Shown: positions 13,104 through 23,200 of the stretch, piece after piece | How positions within the stretch are numbered: the first letter of the stretch is position 1 | Layout of the letters: each line of letters opens with the position of its first letter | Source: Branchinecta lynchi | Taxonomy: Eukaryota > Arthropoda > Branchiopoda > Anostraca > Branchinectidae | NCBI GenBank assembly: GCA_023053575.1 | Contig: JAKZAP010000003.1 | Span: forward strand, 3,386,561-3,450,560 | DNA: 64,000 nucleotides | Direction of reading: 5' to 3' | Program-made: the position numbers and the translations under genes | The notes under the pieces: model-generated | Told to the model about the DNA's origin: nothing | Databases searched by the model: none | The model's input: the letters and a program-made list of their open reading frames with translations, nothing else

Positions 13104-13606
13104 AAAGGTATACCTTTTGTATTTAAAGTCTGCGCTCCCTCATTGGTTCAAAACTATCCTCATTACCGAAGCATAGAGATTTACATGGAAATCGACAGTT
13201 GTCGAGCCTATGGTTGTCGAACGTTGGAAAAAACACATCTCTGAATAGGTTCCGCGTTGGTAGTGTGTGGGTGAGGGACCTACATCAGTGAAACAGTCCT
13301 CCTAGTCCAGTACAGGTGTGCTATGTATACTAGATCTGTTTTCGTCTAATAACATCCAGAAGGTATATCTTATGCATTTAAAGTCTACACCCCCTCATCG
13401 GTTCACAACAACCCTTATTAGTGAGACATAGAGATTTTCAAACAACTGAGAGTAGTTGAGCCTACGGTTGTCGGACGATGGGAAAATACATCTCTGGATA
13501 GATTTTGTGTTGGTGCTGTTGGGTTGTCATGGTGGAGGGACTTAAAACAAGGGAGGTAGTCTACTAGTCAAGTATAGGTGTCTTTGGTATACTAGATCTG
13601 TTTTCG
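13104..13606 (-). repeat. mirror copy of the 250-bp duplication
   Basis: Reverse complement of 6298-6800, recognised by TATACTAGATCTGTTTTCGT at 13326 and 13590. Confidence 0.85.
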
Positions 13607-13643
13607 TCTAGGCTATACTTGTTGCTGCTCACCCCTCATTGCA

Positions 13644-15064
13644 TCATCTCGTTGAACTTGATTACGTCTGTTTATTTCCGGACATGTTCGAGCCCAGATG
13701 TTCTATTTATTAACTGGCTTCTGTGGGAAAAAAACCAGACAACCTATTTATAGCTCACATTCCGATTGTTTGACATTTCCTCCTTGTTGCGTCATCTTTT
13801 GAACTTGCCTGAATGTGTGGCCCTGTTTATTTTTACTACGGGTCGGGGGAAAACCCAGATGTTCTATTTTTAGCTCTTTTCCCGATCTGCCTGGCAAAAT
13901 CCTCAGAACATATCTTTATTACTCGCTACGCTCCTCCACTTATTGCATCATCTCTTGAACTTGTCTGAACATGTTTATTTCACACCTGATTTTCTGGCCA
14001 TGTTTGGGGAAAACCCTGATGTTCTATTTTTAGCTTCCTAGTTATGAATAGGTTTGGAGAAAACCCAGACAACCTATTTATGGCTTCCTATTTATGGGTC
14101 CGTCAATAACTGACTAAAGGGTAAGTGTAGATATTTCAATCTCCTATAAAACTAATATGTTCTACATCTTGCATCATTGTGCAATGGATATTCCGTGTGG
14201 TGTTGAACTGATATGAGAGAGTTACGACTAACAAACAGGATAGGAGCGTAGCCCTTTACTGGCTATACCTTGCTAGCCCCCCCCCCCCCTCTCTCTAGCA
14301 ATACAGGTAGACTATGTTATTAAGCACGGATGTCCACACATTATATAATCTCCCACGGATAAATTGCGAAATCCTAGCTAATGATTAACATTGTCAAGAT
14401 CCAAATCGGTGAACAATTACCACTTCATACAAAAATTCTCATCAAAGGTTGCCTCTTAAAACATTCTTCATAGCCCACAGCGATCTTCTTCAACCAGTCG
14501 TCATGGATGCTACCTTAAAGCACTCCTCACATCCAATCGCGTGCGGTTTGTTTATTCCACCCCTAATTTTCCGAACATGTATGAAGAAAACCCACATGTT
14601 CTATATTATTCTGGTTTAAAGTTCTCCAAATATCACTAAATCGCCAGACTCAATTGCTTGTTCATTTATTGATTTAAACAAAGACTTTTAAATGTAGCCT
14701 ATAAAGCACCTTAATATATTTGACCCGACCCAAAAAGACATTTCAACTGTTTGGGGAAAACCCAAAAAATCTGTTTCTAACTGACCTTCTGATTGGTTGA
14801 CGCTCCCCCTCCTTATTGCGTCATCTTTTTAGCTTGTCTGAACGTGTTTATTTCAGCCCCTAATTTTCCGGATAGGTTTGGGGAAACCCCCCAGAAAATC
14901 TATTTATAACTCGGTACGCTCCCCCACTTATTGCGTCATCTCTTGAACTTGCCTTAACGTGTTTGTTTCCCACCTCATTTCCTGGGTATGTTTGGGAAAA
15001 ACCCACTTGTTCTATTTTTAGCTCTCTATTTATGGATGTGTCTGGGGAAAACCCAAGCAATCTA
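13644..15064 (-). repeat. mirror copy of the GGGTTTTCCCC array
   Basis: Exact reverse complement of 4840-6260, with the cores appearing as GGGGAAAACCC. Confidence 0.85.
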
Positions 15065-15947
15065 CTCATTTAGGTACGTGTCTATAATGGAGATAGGGAT
15101 GGTTGGTATGATAGAGATAGTAGGAAAGTGGGTGGGGAGGGTAATTATTGCTCTCCCGGTAAACAAGTCTATGCCCTAAACACATTCACTGTAATCCTTG
15201 GCACCTGCTTGAATGATGTTGACCGCAAACAGCTTTATTTTTAAGTTTCTTGTTTGCATAGCCTATCTGTAGGCTTAAAATTATAATTTCAAAATTCCTT
15301 TTTGTAAACCCTCAAGCCCTTAGGACATAGTTCCTATCCTAAACTCACTGATGAAACTAAAATCTGTATTTTCACTGGGTGTCTCTTTCAGATCCCCTTA
15401 CTGTCTTTACCTTGCTAGACCCCCTCTAGCAATATGGGTAGCCTATCTGATTACGCATGCATGTCCAAACATTACGTCATTTCCACGGATAAATTGCGAA
15501 TCCCAGCGAACGATTAACAATGTCAACATCCAAATCGGTAAACAACTACCATTCATAAAAAACTACTGACAGCACACATTATATGATCTCCTTAAAGCAC
15601 TCATCATAGGGATCTCCTTAAAGCACTCATCATAGGAGTTTCCTTCAAACACTCCTCACAGCCAATCCCGTGCGGTTTCGCGGCGGAAATCCGGACTACC
15701 GCGCGCTCGGGCGGAGGCTGCCGGATTCCGCGTGCGGCGTTCTCGCCCGGAGGTCACCCGTCCCGCCTGGAAAATGTGTTTGGCGAATTCGCGACCACCA
15801 CCGCACGGACGGAGGCGGCCGGATCCCGCGTGTGCCCAGCCGGGGCTATGGTTGGAGGGTCAGGGATAGGGAAGCACCTTGGCTTGGTAACAGACGGACG
15901 GATGGACATAGGGAAATGTGCCCGTATCTTAGCGCCTATAATCTACT

Positions 15948-15953
15948 AGCATG
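15948..15953. repeat. right target-site duplication of the 12-kb palindrome
   Basis: AGCATG, identical to 3951-3956. It is followed by unrelated flank (AGCTGGAGAAC), so the inverted symmetry stops exactly here. Confidence 0.75.
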
Positions 15954-16142
15954 AGCTGGAGAACAGTTTACTGCTTTTAACTTTTCTTGAACATTAATTA
16001 ATCATCTAATGTAATAGGTAGCCTTAACTGACAGAATTTCTATAGAGAACTCAAATATTCGAAATCTTTATGTCTACTTTGGTTTTCTCGCATCGAGTTA
16101 CCATCGCTTTCCAGCCTTGTCCGTTTTCTTTGTGTCGACGTC

Positions 16143-16616
16143 GGAGCAAAATAAAAATAGGGAGTAGCGCCAAGATGTGGCAAAATGTACACACATTCTA
16201 TTAGCAGCGATACCAGCACCACTAGCGATAGAGAACGTCCCTACTGAAATTCATTCAGTAGTTAGCCAGAACAGAGCAAAACAACACTAGGGAGTAGCGC
16301 CATGACTTGAAAAAAGTGACTGTGACACTAGCACCACTAGGGATAGCGAACGTCCCTACTAAAACTCAGTTAGTCGTGAACCAACGCTGGCTCCAATAAC
16401 GTCATATTCTGAGCACAGCAAAAAAAAGATACCACCTCCCCTGTGTCTTCGATGTGTGCAGACTCCATCTAAGTTTTACTAGAAATGTCTAAACCGTCGA
16501 GTATATCTCGCTTTAAATTCCACAAGCATAGTTGGTGGCGCTAGAACTATGGCCCGATTGTGAAGCATGGAAAAGATGGGTCTTGTCGCTACTCTCTAGT
16601 GTTATTTTGCTCTGCT
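16143..16616 (+). mobile_element. TAGTG-family DNA element with terminal inverted repeats
   Basis: A left end CAGAGCAAAACAACACTA starts at about 16271 and a right end TAGTGTTATTTTGCTCTG stops at about 16615. A second, partial left end precedes it (16143-16264, GGAGCAAAATAAAAATAGGG). Subterminal GGGAGTAGCGCCAAGA and its complement continue the inverted repeat. The interior (GATAGCGAACGTCCCTACT; TGCAGACTCCATC) recurs at 22410-22680. It is non-coding. Confidence 0.7.
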
Positions 16617-16998
16617 CCAGAGCTGTCTCCGATAGCTTCTAGCCTATACACGAGGGACAACATAATCATCATAGAGAGGAGAACAAATGCTACAGTATAT
16701 TTTTATTTTATTATTTTTGCCGCGTAGTATCTTTTCCGTTCTTCCTGTCCAATATGATTTTGCCAGGTCACTACGCTTCCACTTTCCCTCGGTGACGCCA
16801 ACGGTCTTGTCATCTAATATTTTATATTATTATTATTATTTTTTCAATGACCGACCTATTTAGCGTCACCTACACTTTCCTCTATCTCGACGTTTAGTTT
16901 CTTAATATTTTTTCGTATTTCCTCTTTCACCGTTATTTCTCATTTTACCATTTTCTTCACATCTTTAAGACGTTAAAATTTTCTTTATTTTTTCCTTC

Positions 16999-17473
16999 CT
17001 TAAAGTTTAACCGAAAAGGGCTAAGATACGACAGTCTAGTTACCCATCACTTGTTCGCTTAAATAATCTTGAAAACCCGATGAAAAAGCGTTAGTTTGTT
17101 TTTCTGATATTTCCAATTAATCGATTATCCCATTGTGCTTGCCGCTCTTCCCGTTTTTGTGATATCTCTATGGTGCCTAGAACATTTGGCAACAATACCA
17201 GCAGCAAACGAGTAAATAAATTGTGTATCAAATAAACAAAGAAGTGTCTGCAGTCTGCAGTGCCAAAAACTAGTGCTAGCTAGTGCTAGTGATAGTTTAG
17301 TGATTTTCGCGGGCGAATTGTGGACGGATTCACCATGGGAAAGCGTCCACATTCCCAACGTCCCTACTGAAGACTACTGTGGACAGAATGAAAATCCCCA
17401 ATAGGTGTTGTAATAATTCAATGTATTTGAATCTAAGATGTAAAAATAAGTTGCCTGTTCAGTTAAACTTTAA
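16999..17473 (+). mobile_element. MITE family B, copy 2
   Basis: Ends are CTTAAAGTTTAACCGAAAAG and GCCTGTTCAGTTAAACTTTAA. Following the left end is GGGCTAAGATACGACAGTCT, a diverged form of the repeat module at 34360, 34455 and 35828. The interior holds a TAGTGCTAGC microrepeat at 17270-17295. No coding capacity. Confidence 0.65.
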
Positions 17474-19440
17474 TATCTCCTTTGCTACAATTATAAAATG
17501 CTTTGCATTATACAAAGCACAATACGCTTTACCAGCTTTTACGAAACTTACTCAACATAGTTTATTCCCCGTTACTATTGAGTTACAGAAGTATGGGTTT
17601 GTGATTGGCTTAAGTGGTTTTCGCCTTGCTGGATAATCACGGAAAGAATACCTGCAACTTATTAGCCTTAAGAGACTTTAATGAGCGGAAGTTAGGAAGT
17701 TTCAGCCATGGCATACTTGGCTACCGATACTATCGTTAATTGCTTTGCGGAATTACTATAATTATAGTCAATAGCTTAGTGCCCTTGGTGAGATTATGTT
17801 TCTATCTAAGCTATGACACTGAATTGAACTATTGAATCGGAACCGAAAGTACAAATAAAGCCTTTCCTGGCTTGTGTCACCTAACTCAAAGCCAGGCTTC
17901 ACCTTCCCGACTTTCAGAAATCCGGAGCATCCGCCGAGTCAAGCCAATCGGAGTTTGGTGAAAATGATGATAGCTAATTTTACTATTCTTCAACATTTGA
18001 TAGATAGCCTACCCACGAAATGTCTTTAGCCTCTCAGTCACGACCGTCAATCACTCTTCCTTTTTCGGCTACCCAATTTGTGTGCATGTTTCTTGGGTTT
18101 CTGGAATACTGCCTCTGTGACACCCATCCGGATTCCGGAATCTGGAGTGCCCAATACCTCGGCCTGCTGGAAGGTTTGACCTAAGTTCACCTTCTCGATC
18201 TATCTGGACGAACACGGTTGTGTAGAATTCCGAAGAAGAATCTGGAAGCTGAAGCCACTTAAGGCTCAGTTTGAGGCTAAGAATTTATCCTTATTAAGGG
18301 TGTAATAAGGTCGTTTTGTTGTGGATAATTGTTGTAGGCCGTAGTGAATTCATGAAACCCTAACCATTTCCTCGGTATAATTGAAGCTGTTTGTGGGTTC
18401 ATGATAAACTTTTTGGTTAATTGAGATGCCAACCAATTTTTTTGCTGTTGCTTCAATGAAAAGGTTGCTTCACCTTTTCATGGAATAATTTTTTTGTTTC
18501 AAATCCTGTCAGAATGTCTGTTATTCAAGTTGCTCAGGTGTAAGGAACAAAGCAATGACCTTGAGAACGTGCAGAAGCGAGGTTCGTGTGATATTGGGCC
18601 AGGAGTACACGAATACGTTCTTCATAAAACCCGATGACGAATTGCCGCCAGACGCGCTAGAGGAACAATAACAATCACACGTGAGATCTGGCGATAAGTT
18701 ATCTGACGGGTGAATAAGTGATTAGGCTTTCGCTTCATATCGGGTCGCGCATTAGCTCCGTGGAAAAGCCAGCCAGCAGTTAGCACTGAACTCGGAGGCC
18801 AGAAATGACAAACTTGATGACGCTTGACAGAACAGAGTTGGGTAAAGCAAAAAGAGAGGAAGAGGCATTCTAAACAGTTTTAAACACAGTTAGGCCTAAG
18901 AGGAATTGAAAATAGCAAAACAAACTTGGATAAACGTACATCAAGAAGTAACGTGTCATTGTTTTCCTTGATAGCGCACCTAGCGACCAAAAAAGAACTA
19001 ATCTGAGAGGAATTTTATGAGGGGCGTATTATGAAGAAGGTATAAAGCTCCTTAGTATAGAAAGCCTTGTTGCCCGGCGTCACCAGCTTACTATGACATG
19101 CGGGAATAAAATGCTAGAATCCAGTAAGCATCGTGATTTGCTACCGGAACCGGCACGAACCGGATATAACACGAGGCATCAAAATAAGTTAGAGCCCTGC
19201 AAACCATCACCTTCTAACCGGTATAGATCTTCTTTTCGTCAATATTTTGTAAAGCATTTTAATGAGTAAGTGACAGTATGTTTTATCATTTATTGATTGG
19301 GTTAACTATTATGTTATTTGACCTAATAAATTCGTATCGTATCGTAAGTGTATGTCACTCGCCGCAGATTTCGTGATTAAGCAGAATCGGAAGCAGATAT
19401 AGAAGAAGGGGACTCTAAGTCTCAGTCTCAAATTTCGTTA
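17474..19440. other. non-coding stretch, probably DAAM intron
   Basis: I found no exon that fits the DAAM armadillo region here and no repeat shared elsewhere in the window. Short open frames lack splice borders. If the DAAM N-terminus lies upstream of the window, this is intron. Confidence 0.4.
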
Positions 19441-19454
19441 AGTAGTATAATTAG

Positions 19455-19980
19455 CTCTCCTGTTTCAATGTGTTAAGATGAAATCATTAATTCGGACAAG
19501 ATTTGCTTATGTTGTGTTTCTTAGAGAACTACCTATTTGGCTTGCCCACCATTTGGGCTTGCATAGAAAGATTACCCTTGTTTCTTCTGTTCTTATTTTT
19601 CCCGAAAAAAAAATCTTATATTCCCTTTCTGCCACCAGGGCCGTCACTGATGGAACTCGCTCTTCTTCTAGACGATCGTCAACAATCTCGGTCGTACCCA
19701 CCGCAGCTTCACTGATCTTCACCTCTCTTCCGTTTCAATGTGTTAAGATGAAATAGTTAATTCGGACAAGATTTGCTTCTGTTGTGTTTGTTAGAGGACT
19801 ACGTATTTGGCTTGCCCACCATTTGGGCTTGCATAGAAAGATTACCCTTGTTTCATCTGTTCTTATTTTTCCCGAAAAAAAAATCTTATTCCTTTCTGCC
19901 ACCAGGGTTGTCACTCGCTCTTCTTCTAGACGATCGTCAACGATCTCGGTCGTACCCACCGCAGCTTCACTGACGAAGTC
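19455..19980 (+). repeat. tandem duplication of intron plus exon start
   Basis: Unit 1 (about 19460-19732) and unit 2 (about 19733-19980) run in parallel: TTTCAATGTGTTAAGATGAA, TTGGCTTGCCCACCATTTGG, CCCGAAAAAAAAATCTTAT, GCTCTTCTTCTAGACGATCG. Unit 2 ends in the functional DAAM exon start. Unit 1 carries a copy of the acceptor and the first 50 or so exon bases, then breaks off (GCTTCACTGATCTTCACC) without a donor. Confidence 0.85.
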
Positions 19981-20211
19981 GCCCTCAAAACCGCTGTAAT
20001 GTGCCTAATCAACGCGGTTCTCAACTACGGACCGGGCGAGGAAAGCCTTGAATTCCGGCTTCACCTTCGTTATGAGCTGGTAATTTTGGGGATCGAACCC
20101 GTCCTGGAAAAACTAAGGCGGCTGGAGAACACAACGCTGGACAAACATCTTGATTTCTTCGAAATGGTTCGACATGATGACGAGAAGGAGTTGTCAAGGA
20201 GATTTGATGAG
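19930..20211 (+). CDS. DAAM: DAAM exon (armadillo/FH3, DID)
   Basis: 94 codons, read from codon position 1 after the acceptor TTCTTCTAG. The product begins [12 protein letters not shown] and continues through [36 protein letters not shown] and HLDFFEMV, ending RRFDE. These match DAAM FH3 helices block for block. The donor is GTTCGT, a weak site, directly after GAG. An in-frame TAG three bases upstream of the exon start supports this acceptor. Confidence 0.93.
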
Positions 20212-23200
20212 GTTCGTTCGTTTTTTTAAAGCTATAAGAGTAGACTTATAAAACTGTGGTTTTATTTCTCGCTATCGACTTAGCGATGAGGCGTCGACCA
20301 CTTGAAACTTTTAAAATGGTGCATCTAAAAAAAAAACTCCTCAAGGAAAGTGATGATACATTCCTTAATCATCGGATCGATGTCTATCGTTCAGCTGTTA
20401 ACCTTATAACTTTATTTTGATGATAGCTGAAGAACCTACAAATACCTACGGATAAATGAAACAATCAGCGACGGAATATTCACAACCAATTTGGCACTTT
20501 GAGAATGCAAACGACGTGCACGCTCGTTGCGAGAAGAGTAACTAACATTTAACAACATTTTCTACAGTTTTTATTTGATGAAAAGAAATTGTCAGAAAGT
20601 TTTCATGAGGTTGGTTCGTTTTTTGGGATCCCAAAACGTAAGTGGAGGGATACCTATGACATCGCAAAAGTTGTCCGTCTGTTCGCACGATAACTCCCGA
20701 AAAGATTGAGATATTCTGATGGAACTTGGTGGGAGGATCCCTTGGGTCAAAGTACAGGTCAAGTTTGAAGATGGGCTCTGTAGCTCTATATTTGAGGGTG
20801 GGGGAGGGGTTTCAAATCGAGGGGAAATATTTTTTTTTGTTGAAAGCCATATGGCGGTGCAGTGGCTCATACCCATCCCATCTCACAAGGAACAGCCCCT
20901 GCCATTTGCCCCAGCCTTCCCTAGGGCTAGATAGGGGATACCAGTAATACCAGTTATCGTCCGAACCAAACTCTCAGAAAAAAAGAAGTGCTTCAAAATG
21001 CAGTTTTTCGTATCGATGAAATTCACGATTCTTAAACAGTTGAATGTAGTACCATTAAAGTGTTCCTGAAAGATTTGTGGGTGAAGAAACCTTGAATGAG
21101 CAGAATGTCACCTGGTTGACATTCAGTTTCGGATTAAAAGATTCCTCAGAAATTTATGGAGACTAAAACCTGTTTCTTGCGTCCACATTCATATTGTTTA
21201 TAAAGGTTAACTTTCGACATCGAAGTTGATATAGGAGAATAACAACGAGACGGTCATTGGCTCGGTAGGTTATGAAAAATATCTACCGAGCCGAAGGCGA
21301 GGTTCACATTTATAAATAGCCATCGAGGATGTCATTCCGATATCAAACAAGATGGAGTTGTGTTAACTATTATAGCTTTTTCGAACAGAAATCAGCTCTG
21401 GAGGCTGATACGATTTGATATTATCCTCTCGTATCTACCGTTGACTTTCTCTCTGAAGGCTATCGTAAGATAACTGACCGTGGGTAATATGATGGTATAC
21501 ATTGCATACCTGTTCGAGAAAAGTTATTAGTCTATATTAAAAACAGTAATAGTTTCTGGTCATCTTCGTCGCACAAAAGAATATATAATGAGTACTCCTC
21601 ATTATATATTCTTTGAGGGAAATAAATAAATGAATGAATGAATGAAAAGAAAAGTCATGCCCCCAGCCCATTTAAAGCCTTTTTTTGTTTCAGATGTCCC
21701 TTGATATTAAGAGCGCCTCCTCTATGTTCGAGTATCTACGCAAACGGCTTACGCATACCCCAGCCTACCCGCATTTTCTGTCTATGCTACAACACTGCCT
21801 GCTGCTCCCACGTAAGGGTTGTTGTATATCTTACTGCCTTTCAGCACTGAAGGTTCCGCATCTTTCGCTTTTTATTGTGAATTTTCCAGAGCAAAATAAC
21901 ACTAAGGAGTAGCACCAAGACCTATGCTTTCCATGCTTTGCAAATGGGCAATATTCGTAGCGCCGCCCACTACGCTTGCAGCATTTAAGGCGAGACAAAT
22001 TTGCGGGCTTAGAAATTTGGTTGGGGTTTTTGATCGAATGTTCGCCGTTCGCTGAGCCGGTTGCTTAATTTCAGTTTTTGAAAGCCGTCGAAGTTCACCG
22101 TTTGCGTAATTAGTGTTTTTACGACTCCGGCGATCCTTGCCAGGTCGACGTTTCTTCGACGATTCAAGCAAACTTCGAACTTGCTAGCGCACGAAGTTCG
22201 ACGGTCAGAGTTTGAAGGACGAAGGAACTGTGACCGGTGACCAAAAACAGTATTTAAGCAGACACCTTTGAGATTGAAGGTAACTCCAAACTTCGATCAA
22301 AAACGCAACTAATGAAGGCTGTATCATTTTTCTGTAATGTTCAGAAGATGAAGTTTTTGGACCAAGCGTTGGTGAACAACTGAGTGAGCTTCATTTGGGA
22401 CGTTCTCTATCGCTAGTAGTGCTAGTATCGCTGGTATTTGAGCAGAGCAAAAGAACACTAGTGAGTATCGCCAGGACTTGACAAAATTGACACACCCTTG
22501 CATAGCAGCGATACTAGCACCACTAGCGATAATGAACGTCCCTAATGAAACTACCAGCGCTGACTCCGATAACTTCATATTCTGGACATAGCAAAAAAAT
22601 GATGTGGTCTCAATTGTTTTCTTGGTGTATGCACTCCGCACCATTTCTTTACTAGAAATTTCCAAACCCGTAAGTTTGTCCTAAATGCCGCAAGCGTAGT
22701 GGGCGGTGCTACGAATATGACCCGTTTGCAAAGCATGGAAAGCATAGGTCTTGGCGATACTCCCTAGTGTTATTTTGAAAGAAATAGAAAACCGTGATTT
22801 TCGGGTTAAATATAAATTCGGATATTTCGGTTGCACTTCCGGCAAACCGTCCTCAGCGAAAAAACACAAAAAACTAAATCATAAAATCCAACACAATACC
22901 AACAGAAAAACGATGCGGAACCAACAAAACATACCACGATATGTAACTAAAAACCAGAAGAACGATGCGGATTGAAACGACAAACAAATTCAAATAAAAT
23001 AACGAATATTAAAATGTGCGTGTTAAAAGTGTATATGTACGAATCTGTGATTATTTTACAATTCTGAATTCTGTGTCTATTTACAATTTACCAATTCCCT
23101 GGGAAAGCGCAGAAGCTTTCACCCAGCACTTATGTAAACCTTAGTTTTTCCCATCGCTGTACAAATAATTTCACAGAACTGGGTTCTGTTCTGTACAAAT

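Larger units (their letters stand above)
3957..15947. mobile_element. 12-kb palindromic mobile element, Maverick/Polinton-like termini, non-autonomous
   Basis: The whole 11,991-bp block is an inverted repeat: position p on the left pairs with 19904 minus p on the right. All open frames in one arm recur at exactly mirrored coordinates in the other with identical translations. The one exception crosses the outer boundary. The 13-base G run at 5615-5627 is mirrored as 13 C at 14277-14289. Termini are AGTAGATTATAGG and CCTATAATCTACT, flanked by the direct repeat AGCATG. A 5'-AG end with a 6-bp target duplication is a Maverick/Polinton trait. I found no polymerase B, integrase, ATPase, protease or capsid frame; the longest frame is 126 codons and looks non-coding. 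It may be a non-autonomous or snap-back derivative. A long-read palindrome artefact is the alternative, but such an artefact would not create a target duplication. Confidence 0.8.
9966..15947 (-). repeat. right arm of the palindrome
   Basis: Mirror image of the left arm, with the same subrepeats in reverse order: 9966-12324, 13104-13606 and 13644-15064. No substitution or indel was seen in any segment compared. Confidence 0.9.

Noticed and set aside
22324..22665. 113-codon minus frame with a hydrophobic segment
   Set aside because: Lies inside a TAGTG-family element; the sister copy at 16270-16560 does not keep the frame.
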